DNA from: Phycisphaerae bacterium
GTDB taxonomy: Bacteria > Planctomycetota > Phycisphaerae > UBA1845 > PWPN01
DNA length: 64,000 nucleotides
Assembly: GCA_018003015.1 (NCBI GenBank)
Contig: JAGNEZ010000023.1
Location: 27,089-91,088, forward strand
Reading direction: 5' to 3'
Part shown: one piece after another, positions 44,755 through 53,738 of the stretch
Position numbering within the stretch: position 1 is the stretch's first letter
How the letters are laid out: each line of letters opens with the position of its first letter
Notes under the pieces: model-generated
Told to the model about the DNA's origin: nothing
Database searches by the model: none
Seen by the model: only the letters and a program-made list of their open reading frames with translations
Made by a program: the position numbers and the translations under genes

Positions 44755-45150
44755 TCACCAAAGCCGACAACCACGCGCGAGGCCGAGTCGGCCGGCCGCA
44801 CCGGCAACCGCGCGAACCGTGCACCCGCGAACCCCGCACCGGCCACCAACACCCTGTGTGACTCGGACATCGAACCGCAGCCTCGCCCGGCCGGACATCG
44901 CTGCGGACGCGGTCACGCGCAGGACATCATCGTATCGCGCCCGCCCTGAGTATTCCACATCGGATTCAACCAGCGGCAGATAAACCCCCCGATGCTCCAT
45001 GTCCGCGCAGGAAACCCCACCAGCCCCAAGCAGTTCGGTGCGCCCGCACTCAAACCCCTCCAGGGCCCGCAAGTTGTATAACATACCCCTCGGGTTCGTT
45101 TCGCCGTAACGAACCCGAAGAAGGAGGGTATGCTTGATAGGCCCGCTCAC
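44755..45150 (-). CDS. Hotdog-fold thioesterase-like protein (YbgC/4HBT)
   Basis: 131 residues. RVRYGETNPRGMLYN, then GRTELLGAGG, YLPLVESDVEYSGRARYDD and a C-terminal beta region follow the YbgC/4-hydroxybenzoyl-CoA thioesterase pattern. In that pattern, the first motif ends in D-x-x-G and the Asp is catalytic; here Asn (ETN) takes its place, so activity is doubtful or altered. The GTG at 45150 overlaps the porin stop by four bases (GTGA). It probably cleaves, or once cleaved, aryl-CoA esters, in keeping with the ligase and oxidoreductase genes that follow. Confidence 0.65.
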   Translation of the reverse strand: MSGPIKHTLLLRVRYGETNPRGMLYNLRALEGFECGRTELLGAGGVSCADMEHRGVYLPLVESDVEYSGRARYDDVLRVTASAAMSGRARLRFDVRVTQGVGGRCGVRGCTVRAVAGAAGRLGLARGCRLW

Positions 45151-46760
45151 CACGTGAAAACAAACTCAACACGCACAAACGTGCCCACGTCGTTGCTGGC
45201 ATCCTTGTAGTAGCTGCCGGGGAAGAAGAACTCCGGCATCACCCGCGCAAACATGTGGTTGTTGAACGCGTACTTGAAGTACGGCACCAGCAGCTGCCCT
45301 CGGAAGTCGCCGCCAGCGAAGATGAGGTTCTGCGGGTTGAGATCGTATACAGTGTTCTCATCCGCAAACAGGAAGTTGTAGTAGAGCCCCACGTCGATCG
45401 CGGACGTCGGCGAGGCTTTCCAGCCCGGCCCGAAACGATGCAAGTTCCCCAGATCGAACACCCGCGACTCGGCAGCATACGCGAAGCCATACCCCTCCGT
45501 CCATCGTGGATAGCGACCCCACAGCACGTCAAACGCCTCGTACGTGCCGTCCACCTGATAGCGATGCGAACGATCACCCGACAGGTACTCGTAATCGAAG
45601 TAAACTTCGTTCTTCCACTTGTCATTGAACAGATACGACAGGCGGTTGTTCGTCGCCCAGGCGCAGATGTTCTGGTTGTTGGGAATCCCTGTCGGGGCAT
45701 CGCGGCTCCCAAACTGACCCGCCACGTTGGCACTATACTTCCAGTTCTTGCCGACCGTGCCGGCAACACGGGTACCGAAGGTGTAAATGTCAGCGTCCGT
45801 CCCGCTTCGTCTGCTGGTCGACGGTTCCTCATGCCGGTTCTGCTTGTACATGAAATACGGTTCAATCGACATGTTGGGGATTGACCGGTTGGTCACGTAC
45901 AGGATGGCCCCCATCTCGTCCTGTTCCGTTTCATACATGGGCCAGTCAGTCTTGCGCATCATGGGCAACCACGCGTCACCCTGGGCATCGATCTGGAACC
46001 ACATGGCATCAACCGTGGTCTTGATGTCCTTCAGGTTGGTCGTGGTCCGGATACCATCAAAGTAGAACGTCCGCGATCCGTCCAGCGGCGTGCCGTCCAT
46101 GACCAGCCACCCTTCCCCAAGGATGATATCCTGCCGCCCAGCCGTCACCGTGATTGGCAGGCCGCCGATGTCGGTCAGCTTGACGTACAGGTTGTCGAAG
46201 AGAACCTGGTCCCGCTCGCTGATCCACCCTCGGGAAAGCGCCGGCCGCTGCTCCCAAGCCTCCAGACGAGCGTTGCTCGGGTCAGGCAGCCGGTCCGGGG
46301 CACAGTAGTTCCAGCCTTCCCAGGTCAACCGGACATAAAACTCGACATTCTTGACCGGCGTGACCGTGGCCCACCATCGTGTCCGATAGCGCTGGTAGTC
46401 TACCTCGTGGTTCAATGCGTCCTTGTTCAAAATCATCACGTTGCCGCGACGGTCGGTCGAGCGAACCCCACCCAGGTTGTTGACAAACTCGTTTCGAGCC
46501 CGGATGTCCGCCCCCCAATTCAACCAGGGAAACGGATTCTTGGTCGCCTTGATAAACGACTCAATCTCGTTGTCCGCTCCCTGGGCTGCGTCGGCCGGCT
46601 TGAGAGCCACCGCAGGCTCTTTCTCGGCCGCCTTCACCGCGGACGCCGCATCCTGACCACTGGGTTGAGTCGCCTGGGCCATCGCACCGGCCGACATCCA
46701 TGCCCATGCGACAGCCGCGGCCGCCGTTGCCAGCACCCAAATCTTCGTGTCCTGCCTCAT
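45147..46760 (-). CDS. AlgE-like outer-membrane porin
   Basis: 537 residues. A signal peptide is followed by a helical, Ala-rich stretch and then long alternating segments ending in aromatic residues (FYVRLTWEGWNY, MSIEPYFMYKQN, VYFDYEYLSGD, VGTFVRVEFVFTW), the classic pattern of a beta-barrel ending in Trp. It resembles the alginate-export porin family, common in planctomycetes. It could be the outer-membrane route for the substrate taken up by the SSS symporter, since the two genes are adjacent. AAAGGAG lies ten bases before the ATG at 46760. Confidence 0.75.
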   Translation of the reverse strand: MRQDTKIWVLATAAAAVAWAWMSAGAMAQATQPSGQDAASAVKAAEKEPAVALKPADAAQGADNEIESFIKATKNPFPWLNWGADIRARNEFVNNLGGVRSTDRRGNVMILNKDALNHEVDYQRYRTRWWATVTPVKNVEFYVRLTWEGWNYCAPDRLPDPSNARLEAWEQRPALSRGWISERDQVLFDNLYVKLTDIGGLPITVTAGRQDIILGEGWLVMDGTPLDGSRTFYFDGIRTTTNLKDIKTTVDAMWFQIDAQGDAWLPMMRKTDWPMYETEQDEMGAILYVTNRSIPNMSIEPYFMYKQNRHEEPSTSRRSGTDADIYTFGTRVAGTVGKNWKYSANVAGQFGSRDAPTGIPNNQNICAWATNNRLSYLFNDKWKNEVYFDYEYLSGDRSHRYQVDGTYEAFDVLWGRYPRWTEGYGFAYAAESRVFDLGNLHRFGPGWKASPTSAIDVGLYYNFLFADENTVYDLNPQNLIFAGGDFRGQLLVPYFKYAFNNHMFARVMPEFFFPGSYYKDASNDVGTFVRVEFVFTW

Positions 46761-46828
46761 GCCTGTGACACTCCTTTCAACGCCTTGTGTCCAAAGACCT
46801 GGCCCAAGTCGACGCGGGCAATAGAACG

Positions 46829-48769
46829 TCACTCACTCGACGAGCCAGCCCCTGACCCGAAACATCTCCTCACATGATCCGCCCCCGGTGGGCGAGTCAA
46901 TAGACTGACCACGACCGCCGCCACGATCGACAGCGGCAACGCCACCACGATCGGCTCCACGACCGGCCAGTTGGGGTGGGCCGACAAGATGCTGGCCCGC
47001 TTCGGATCACCGGTCACCCACTGCACCAAACCAATGGAGCCCGCCTCACTCCCCTTCACCAGCAAAACCCAGAACAGCGACACCGCAAAGCCAACAAACA
47101 TCGAAACGATCGCCGCCGCCTTGGTCATGCACCGGAAAAATAAACCGCCGACGAAGCTCGGCAGGAACGCCGCAGCACACAGCCCGAAGAAGATCGCCGT
47201 CGCCCGAGCGACGATGTATCCGCCGCGAGCGTAAAACGCGAAGATGACCGCCAGAATGATGCCCAGGATCATGCCCAGGCGAACAATGTGCGTGCTGCCG
47301 TGGCCGCCACCCGGATCGCCGCCACTTCCACGAACCTGCTCAAATACATCACGGCCAATGGCCGTCCCCGCAGTGTGGAACTGGCTCGAAATCGTACTCA
47401 TCGCGGCCGCCAACAGAGTCAACAGGAAAATGACCTCAAACCACCGCGGCATGCAACTGGTCACGAAGGTCGGAATAATGCTGTCCACATTGAACATCCA
47501 GTCCTCACCCTTGCGAACCAGCGCCCGCGTGAAACTGGTGGCCCGGGGACACACCTCCACCCTCCCATCGCCCAGATCACGGATCTCCGCCTTCGGCATC
47601 AGGGCCGCAGCCTTGCCAAGCCCTTCCTTCACCAGGTGCACATCCTCCTGCTCATCTCCGTCCACATCGAGGTGGATCAGCGCACAGGGCACACGAACCT
47701 CCGCCGTGGCCTCCTTCTTGGCAATCACCTTGGCCTCGTCGGTCGTCCGAACAATCCGGCCCACGATCTTCTCATGCTTGTAGAAGTAAGCGTTACTGAG
47801 CGCCCCCACAGTGAACGCAACTCCAGTCATCATGATGATGAACACGCTCCCCGTCGGAACCGCCCGGTTCAGCTCCCGCTTCGACTTGACCGTCATGAAC
47901 CGCACCACAAGCTGCGGCTGAGCCAAGACCCCAATGCCCACGCCCAAGACCATACTGCTGACCACAATCCACCACATGTCAAAGGGAGACGGTTTTCCGG
48001 CAGCCGGGTCGATCCCACCCCATCCAAAGCCGAACTTCGGCATCGCCGTCCAGCCTTGATGACCGATCGCTTTGAAGCCCGCAAACGCCTGCCCAGCCAT
48101 CGCGGTTAACTCGCGGTGAGCCTCGGTCACGCCGCCCAGCGTCCAATACGTGCCCACTAGCAGCGTGGCCATCCCCAGGAACATGATCACGCCCTGCAAC
48201 GCATCGGTGTACATCACGCCCTTGAGCCCGCCGGCCAAGACATAAACCGCCACGATCGCGCTCAGCGACAGGAGGGCCACGTTGTACGGGATGGCGAAGG
48301 CCGACGAGATGAACTCGGTCCCTCCAATGATCACCGCCGATGCATAAATGGGCATGAACAGGAAAATGATCAGGCCGGCAAAGACCTGAATGAACTTGCT
48401 GTTGTACCGCCGCCCTAGCAACTCCGGAAAAGTGTGAGCGTCTAGCCGATGCCCCATCCGCCGCGTCGGCCCGCCCAGGAATACAAATGCGACGAAGATC
48501 CCCACGAAGATGTTGAAGACCGTCAGCCACAGCACGCTCATGCCGAACAGACCGGCCACACCGCCAAATCCCACAATCGCACTGGTGGAGATGAACGTGG
48601 AGCCATAGCTCATCGCCATGACGAATGGATGCGCCTTCCGGCCGGCAATCAGGTAGTCCGTGGCCGATTGCGTCCTGCGGTAACCCAGCCAACCCAGATA
48701 CGCCACCACCGCCAGGTAGGCCACAACACAGGTGAGTTCCATCAATCCCACGGACTGCGCCAGCACCAC
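46829..48769 (-). CDS. Sodium:solute symporter (SSS family) with an extra soluble insert
   Basis: 646 residues with the SSS plan: YGSTFISTSAIVGFGG (sodium-site region), GGLKGVMYTDALQGVIMFLG and about 12-13 membrane segments. Between segments lies an extra soluble insert (about residues 330-430) that contains LDVDGDEQEDVHL, a DxDxDxxxD loop like an EF-hand/dockerin calcium site. GTG at 48769 has GGAG five bases upstream; a second GTG three bases on is equally usable. It would import an organic acid with sodium. It is followed by the porin and the aryl-acid enzymes on the same strand. Confidence 0.85.
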   Translation of the reverse strand: MVLAQSVGLMELTCVVAYLAVVAYLGWLGYRRTQSATDYLIAGRKAHPFVMAMSYGSTFISTSAIVGFGGVAGLFGMSVLWLTVFNIFVGIFVAFVFLGGPTRRMGHRLDAHTFPELLGRRYNSKFIQVFAGLIIFLFMPIYASAVIIGGTEFISSAFAIPYNVALLSLSAIVAVYVLAGGLKGVMYTDALQGVIMFLGMATLLVGTYWTLGGVTEAHRELTAMAGQAFAGFKAIGHQGWTAMPKFGFGWGGIDPAAGKPSPFDMWWIVVSSMVLGVGIGVLAQPQLVVRFMTVKSKRELNRAVPTGSVFIIMMTGVAFTVGALSNAYFYKHEKIVGRIVRTTDEAKVIAKKEATAEVRVPCALIHLDVDGDEQEDVHLVKEGLGKAAALMPKAEIRDLGDGRVEVCPRATSFTRALVRKGEDWMFNVDSIIPTFVTSCMPRWFEVIFLLTLLAAAMSTISSQFHTAGTAIGRDVFEQVRGSGGDPGGGHGSTHIVRLGMILGIILAVIFAFYARGGYIVARATAIFFGLCAAAFLPSFVGGLFFRCMTKAAAIVSMFVGFAVSLFWVLLVKGSEAGSIGLVQWVTGDPKRASILSAHPNWPVVEPIVVALPLSIVAAVVVSLLTRPPGADHVRRCFGSGAGSSSE

Positions 48770-48851
48770 GGGATCTCCTTCCACTCGGCGTCCGCAGCAC
48801 ACGCGCCACGCTCAATACATCCGGGCCACGGGAACGCCTTGCCCGACAACC

Positions 48852-49022
48852 TTACGTCTCTTCTTCAGTCTTCTTCTCGCGCGCTTCCCAGTGCCGGTCC
48901 TCAACGCTCACCGGATCATCACTCTTGTTCCACGTGAACAGACCGTAAATGACACACAAAACCACGCTCGCGATCGAAAGAACATACGCCAGCCAGACGA
49001 AGGGATCATCTATTCCGAACAT
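48852..49022 (-). CDS. Symporter small accessory protein
   Basis: 56 residues, found by translating the stretch by hand. It starts MFGIDDPFVWLAYVLSIAS, continues with one membrane segment ending in YGLFTWN, and has a short charged tail (REKKTEEET). This matches the small membrane proteins encoded just ahead of SSS-family symporters. GGGAG lies nine bases before the ATG. It opens the minus-strand run that goes on to the symporter (82 bases later), porin, oxidoreductase and ligases. Its exact role in the transporter is unknown. Confidence 0.75.
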   Translation of the reverse strand: MFGIDDPFVWLAYVLSIASVVLCVIYGLFTWNKSDDPVSVEDRHWEAREKKTEEET

Positions 49023-49636
49023 GGAGCAGGACTCCCGCTCTGCAACCGCTTGATCTTGAACCCGCCGATCCGATGATCGGACGTCCGGCTATTTACCTGG
49101 ACTTGATTGCGCCAGGCACCTTTATAACCCCTCGCGCCACAAGAGGAAAGGCGCCAGCACCAAAAAAAACGCCTAATCTGCTTTACAGTAAAACTGCAAA
49201 GCACAACCCCTCCCGCTCCGCCTAGACCAACCCCGCCGCACTACAGGACGGTCCCAATAACACCCAGTATCGACCGGTCCATCCGGTACTGATGAGCGAA
49301 TCAGCGCCCGGCCGCACCCACCCCACGCCCAACCGAGGCCTCAACCGGCCACGTCGGCTCACCCCTGGCCACACCCGCACAAGCCTCAAGCCACCAACTC
49401 CACACGCCACTCAACCGCGAACCCCACACCGGACGCTCCACCCACCCGACCCCGGAGCCGACCGGATGACACCTCATGGTGTCCGCAGGCAATCATCGAG
49501 AGGGGGGAGACCCGCCCGCGAAGCGTCTTCGGCCATCCTCGACACGATTGACTCTTGCCCCAGCAGCCCGATAATCGGTCCCACCCTCCTGCTCCGGCTC
49601 AACGGAGACAGCGACGGCAACGTGGGAGATTGCGTC
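49023..49636. other. Long leader/intergenic region before the symporter operon
   Basis: A 614-base stretch between the divergent accessory-protein and hydrolase genes. It contains the inverted repeat listed separately. A T8 run on the minus strand lies at 49169-49162, and a TATAAA-like hexamer at 49126-49121 on the minus strand. Upstream part (49.3-49.6 kb) is open in the plus frame of the hydrolase, but lacks a clear start or homology, so I do not treat it as coding. Confidence 0.5.
49180..49202 (-). promoter_or_regulatory. Inverted repeat, possible operator or attenuator hairpin
   Basis: GCTTTACAGT and ACTGCAAAGC face each other across a 3-base AAA centre (nine of ten pairs complementary). 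On the minus strand it is followed ten bases later by eight Ts. It lies about 158 bases before the accessory-protein start. It could be a regulator site or a transcription-attenuating hairpin. Confidence 0.4.
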
Positions 49637-50683
49637 TTGCCAGTCACGCTTTCGGCACGGCACGTGTGCATCCATGGGCTCTCCGTCATCCTTCTCGGCC
49701 TCGCGACGGGCTGCCCGGTTGTCCAGAACCTGCCTTCCCCCGGTAGGGTCGTGAAGGAGCGGGAGCCGGAATCCCAACGCCCCTACTCCCTTTACGTGCC
49801 CGCCAACTACACCAATACGCGGCGATGGCCTCTGGTCATCACCTGCCACGGCACACCGCCCTATGACACGGCCACCGCCCAGTTCAACGAGTGGCGCGGA
49901 CTCGCAGAGCGACGGGGTTTCCTGCTGGCCGCGCCTGACCTGGTCGGAACGCGGGGCGATCTCACACCGCCCCCGGCCGAGCAGATCCGCCGCCAGATGC
50001 AGGACGAGCAGGCCATCCTGGGGCTGGTCAGGACCATTCAGGCAGCCTATACCGTCGATGACAGCCGAATCTTCCTCACCGGCTGGTCGGCCGGTAGCTA
50101 CGCCGTCTTGTTCACCGGTCTTCGGCATCCGGAGATCTTCCGGGCCATCTCCGTTCGACAGGGCAATTTCGACCCCGCTTTCGTCGAACCCTGCGTGCCT
50201 TTCCTCGATCGCTATCAGCCCATCCAGGTCATGTTCGGCTCCGAGGATGTGCTCCTGGGCATGCAGCCGGCCAACTGCATCGCTTGGCTGCGGAGCCATG
50301 ACCTGGAGCCCACCGTGCTCGAGCGACCGGGTTTCCACCGCCGCGAACCGACACCGGTGGTAGCTTTCTTCAGCGACACGGCCACCCACCGGCCATGGAT
50401 CCGGGTCGGTGTCAAGGACGACCCCACCACCCCCATGAAGCTCACCTTCAGCGTCCGCTCCACTTTCGAGCCAACTCGCTACCTGTGGGACTTCGGCGAC
50501 CAAACCGAGACATCGCCGCTGCCCAGCCCCACCCACACCTACGAGAAGAACGGCTCCTATGTCGTCCGGGTCGCCCTGTGGCCGACCAAGGGCAACCCCC
50601 ACGTGCGCCGCGTCCAGGTGCAGGTCCCCCGCTTTCGTCTGGGCCACAACCCAGCTTCGACCACCAAAACCGCCCAGGACTGA
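49637..50683 (+). CDS. Alpha/beta hydrolase (PHB-depolymerase-like) lipoprotein with PKD domain
   Basis: 348 residues. A TTG at 49637 with GGGAG eight bases before it gives a lipoprotein leader ending LATGC (about residues 22-26). The hydrolase domain shows ITCHGTPPYDT (oxyanion region), the nucleophile elbow GWSAGSYAVLF (GxSxG), and later His (GFHRREP). This matches the polyhydroxybutyrate-depolymerase/feruloyl-esterase-like group. The end is a PKD domain (YLWDFGDQTETSP, HTYEKNGSYVVRVAL). It would be a surface esterase. The start is uncertain: GTG at 49664 also gives the leader. Confidence 0.75.
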   Translation: MPVTLSARHVCIHGLSVILLGLATGCPVVQNLPSPGRVVKEREPESQRPYSLYVPANYTNTRRWPLVITCHGTPPYDTATAQFNEWRGLAERRGFLLAAPDLVGTRGDLTPPPAEQIRRQMQDEQAILGLVRTIQAAYTVDDSRIFLTGWSAGSYAVLFTGLRHPEIFRAISVRQGNFDPAFVEPCVPFLDRYQPIQVMFGSEDVLLGMQPANCIAWLRSHDLEPTVLERPGFHRREPTPVVAFFSDTATHRPWIRVGVKDDPTTPMKLTFSVRSTFEPTRYLWDFGDQTETSPLPSPTHTYEKNGSYVVRVALWPTKGNPHVRRVQVQVPRFRLGHNPASTTKTAQD

Positions 50684-50718
50684 ACCCGGCTCGACTCCCG
50701 GACAGCAAGACTCCGGGC

Positions 50719-50724
50719 TATAAT
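50719..50724 (+). promoter_or_regulatory. Candidate -10 box before glnS
   Basis: A perfect TATAAT, 137 bases before the glnS start, with only a weak -35 upstream. A CCCGGA...TCCGGG inverted repeat lies immediately before it. Confidence 0.4.
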
Positions 50725-50861
50725 CCGCCTCCAGTGCCGCCCGATCACGCGATGAGGAAACTCGAAGGACGCACAGTCGAGCCACAGTACCACAGATCAA
50801 CGGGCCGGAAGCCCGCCCCCCATCGCGTCGACAGGGCACCCAGCAAAGGAAAACACCCGAC

Positions 50862-52574
50862 ATGGCCGACAACGAGACGAAACCGTCCACCAGTTTCATC
50901 CACGACATCATTGAAGAGGATCTGCGCACGAACAAGTACGGGGGGCGGGTCGTGACCCGCTTCCCGCCCGAACCCAACGGTTACCTCCACATCGGCCATG
51001 CCAAGAGCATCTGCCTGAACTTCGGCTTGGCCCAGGACTACAAGGACAAGGCCCCCGCCGGCGCTCGCTGCCACTTGCGCTTCGATGACACCAACCCGGT
51101 CAAGGAAGAGCAGGAGTACATCGACTCGATCAAGGAGGATATCCGCTGGCTGGGCTTCGACTGGAGCAACCATGAGTACTACGCCTCGGAGTACTTCGAC
51201 CAGCTCTACACCTGGGCCATCCAGATGATCAAGGCAGGCAAGGCATACGTCTGCGACCTGGACGGCGAACAGGTCCGCCTCTACCGCGGTACCCTGACCC
51301 AGCCGGGAAAGGACAGCCCCTACCGCAACCGCTCCACAGAGGAAAACCTGGATCTCTTCGAACGCATGAGAAAAGGCGAATTCCCCGACGGCTCACGAAC
51401 CCTCCGAGCCAAGATCGACATGGCCTCGCCCAACCTCAACATGCGCGACCCGGTCATGTACCGCATCCTGCACGCCAGCCACCCCCATGTGGGCGACAAA
51501 TGGTGCATCTACCCGATGTACGACTTCACCCACGGGCAGTCCGACTCCATCGAACAAATCACCCACTCGATTTGTACCCTCGAGTTCGAGAACCACCGGC
51601 CGCTCTACGACTGGTTCATCAAGGAACTGGGTATCTACGCCCCGCAACAAATCGAGTTCGCCCGGCTGAACCTCAACTACACCGTGATGAGCAAGCGGCG
51701 GCTCCTCGAACTGGTCAAAAACGGCTACGTGGACGGGTGGGACGACCCGCGAATGCCAACCCTCTCCGGTCTGCGGCGGCGAGGCTACACGCCGGAAGCC
51801 ATCCGGGAGTTCTGCCGGCGAATCGGCGTCAACCGCATGGACAGCGTCGTAGACATCGCCCTGCTGGAACACTGCCTCCGCGACGACCTCAACCGGCGGG
51901 CCCCGCGCGCCATGGCCGTGCTCCGCCCCCTCAAGGTCGTGATCGACAACTACCCCGACGACCAGGTCGAGAATCTCGACGCCGTCAACAACCCCGAGGA
52001 CCCGGCCGCCGGCACACGCAAAGTGCCCTTCTCCAAGGTGCTTTACATCGAACAAGACGACTTCCGCGAGATCCCCCCACCCAAGTTCTACCGCCTCTCG
52101 GTCGGCAAGGAAGTCCGCTTCCGATACGCCTACTTCCTCACCTGCCGGAACGCGATCAAGGATCCGGCCACCGGCCAAGTGATCGAGCTGCACTGCACCT
52201 ACGACCCCCAAACCCGCGGCGGCGACTCGCCCGACGGCCGTAAGGTCAAGGCCACCATCCACTGGGTGTCCGCCACCCACGCGGTCGACGCCGAGCTGAG
52301 ACTCTACGACCACCTCTTCACCCGGCCCGATCCCGACGACGTACCCCAGGGCCAGGACTACAAGGCCAACCTCAACCCCAAGTCGCTCGAAACACTCAGG
52401 GGCTGCAAGCTGGAACCCAGCCTGGCCAACGCCTCCCCTGGCAGCAAATACCAGTTCGAACGCCAGGGATACTTCTGCGTGGACAAGGACTCCAGTCCAG
52501 GTGCACTGGTCTTCAACCGGACGGTGTCGCTCAAGGACTCCTGGGCGAAAGTCGAAAAGGCACGGTCCAGCTGA
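50862..52574 (+). CDS. glnS: Glutaminyl-tRNA synthetase
   Basis: 570 residues. [15 protein letters not shown] holds the HIGH motif, and VMSKRRL is the KMSKS counterpart; both are typical of GlnRS. The C-terminal beta-barrel anticodon-binding domains are complete ([18 protein letters not shown]...). It charges tRNA(Gln) directly, so this organism need not rely on the GatCAB route for glutamine. AAAGGA lies upstream of the ATG. The gene stands alone, with glnS and rluA on the same strand but 347 bases apart. Confidence 0.95.
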   Translation: MADNETKPSTSFIHDIIEEDLRTNKYGGRVVTRFPPEPNGYLHIGHAKSICLNFGLAQDYKDKAPAGARCHLRFDDTNPVKEEQEYIDSIKEDIRWLGFDWSNHEYYASEYFDQLYTWAIQMIKAGKAYVCDLDGEQVRLYRGTLTQPGKDSPYRNRSTEENLDLFERMRKGEFPDGSRTLRAKIDMASPNLNMRDPVMYRILHASHPHVGDKWCIYPMYDFTHGQSDSIEQITHSICTLEFENHRPLYDWFIKELGIYAPQQIEFARLNLNYTVMSKRRLLELVKNGYVDGWDDPRMPTLSGLRRRGYTPEAIREFCRRIGVNRMDSVVDIALLEHCLRDDLNRRAPRAMAVLRPLKVVIDNYPDDQVENLDAVNNPEDPAAGTRKVPFSKVLYIEQDDFREIPPPKFYRLSVGKEVRFRYAYFLTCRNAIKDPATGQVIELHCTYDPQTRGGDSPDGRKVKATIHWVSATHAVDAELRLYDHLFTRPDPDDVPQGQDYKANLNPKSLETLRGCKLEPSLANASPGSKYQFERQGYFCVDKDSSPGALVFNRTVSLKDSWAKVEKARSS

Positions 52575-52921
52575 TCCACGCGAACCGATACCCCCCTCCT
52601 GGCCCACGTCGTCCCTGGCACGCGAGCGGGCCAACAGTCAACGCGCAAGCTGCACTTCCGCCGGGGCTCCCTCAGGCGTCCGCCAGCGACGGCCTGCAAA
52701 GCACCCCTGCGACTGCTCACGGAATACGTTACTGAGTCATGGCCCAACGAAATGGCCGCCCGACCATTCAAAAGGCCTGCGAGCCCACGTGCAACCCACA
52801 CCCTTCGATGCTATCTTGTCGCAGGACTCATGGCCGGGACACTCGTCCCAGTCGATGCGAACACGAGACACGAAAGCGGCTACAATGCCACCCGATGGAG
52901 GCCGGCCCAGGAAAACAAGGA
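52575..52921. other. Intergenic gap with a possible promoter
   Basis: No gene is visible. TACAAT at 52881-52886 is a plausible -10 box for rluA, with only a weak -35. Nothing else was recognised. Confidence 0.45.
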
Positions 52922-53662
52922 ATGCCCCACAAGCACCCTAAAGGCCCAGTACCCACCATCCTGCACATCGACGACCACCTGCTGGTCATCGACAAGCCCG
53001 CAGGCATCGTGTCCGTCCCCGGCCGGGAAAAAGAAAACTGCTTGCCCGCCTTGCTCCGCTCGAGCGGGCTGGTACCGCTCGACGAACCCTGCCATACCGT
53101 TCACCGCCTGGACCGCGACGCCAGCGGCACGATCGTCTTCGCCCGAACACCACAGGCCCAGCGCGCACTCACCGAGCAATTCATGAACCGAACCATCGAC
53201 AAGGTCTATCTCGCCCTCGTCCAGGGACACGTCATGGCCGACGGCGAAATCAACCTGCCCATCCTGACCGACCCCAGCGGAACCCGAGCCGAGGTCAGGG
53301 CCCTCGGTGGCAAACCCTCACGTACCCTCTTCCGCGTCGTCGAACGCGTGGCAGGTAACACCCTCCTGGAATGTCAACCACTGACCGGACGGATGCACCA
53401 GATCCGCGTCCACATGGCCGCGATCGGCCATCCCCTGTCCGTCGACCCCCTCTACGGCCACACGACCGGCCTGATGCTGTCATCGCTCAAGACAGACTAC
53501 CATCCCAGCACCCGCCACGAAGAAAGACCACTCATCGGGCGACTGTCGCTCCACGCCGCCCGGATCAGGTTCATCCATCCGGCAAACGGAGAGCCGGTCA
53601 CCTTCGAGGCTCCACTCCCGAAGGATTTTCGAACAACCCTGAACCAGTTGCGCCGGCTGTGA
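52922..53662 (+). CDS. RluA-family pseudouridine synthase
   Basis: 246 residues. LHIDDHLLVIDKPAGIVSVPG opens the fold, and HRLDRDASGTIVFA holds the catalytic Asp (second Asp of RLDRDASG). LTGRMHQIRVHMAAIGHPL is the next conserved motif. It converts uridine to pseudouridine in rRNA or tRNA. The N-terminal S4 domain seen in RluD is absent, so it is nearest the short RluA/RluC-like group, and its target is unknown. The chosen ATG begins just before the conserved core. Confidence 0.88.
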   Translation: MPHKHPKGPVPTILHIDDHLLVIDKPAGIVSVPGREKENCLPALLRSSGLVPLDEPCHTVHRLDRDASGTIVFARTPQAQRALTEQFMNRTIDKVYLALVQGHVMADGEINLPILTDPSGTRAEVRALGGKPSRTLFRVVERVAGNTLLECQPLTGRMHQIRVHMAAIGHPLSVDPLYGHTTGLMLSSLKTDYHPSTRHEERPLIGRLSLHAARIRFIHPANGEPVTFEAPLPKDFRTTLNQLRRL

Positions 53663-53738
53663 GAAACCGTCGATCCGGCCACGGCGGCCACCCCCCCCAT
53701 CCGACCGGTCGGGATCCACCCACGATGGAAAGCTGCCC

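Noticed and set aside
49162..49202. Intrinsic terminator on the minus strand
   Set aside because: The T-run is ten bases away from the stem and no gene upstream needs terminating; kept only as a possible attenuator.
49292..49636. Longer N-terminus for the PHB-depolymerase-like protein
   Set aside because: The extra 115 residues are Pro/Arg/His-rich with no signal; a lipoprotein leader starts near 49637.
51393..52634. Open minus-strand frame opposite glnS
   Set aside because: Composition is that of a shadow of glnS; no domain, no start signal.
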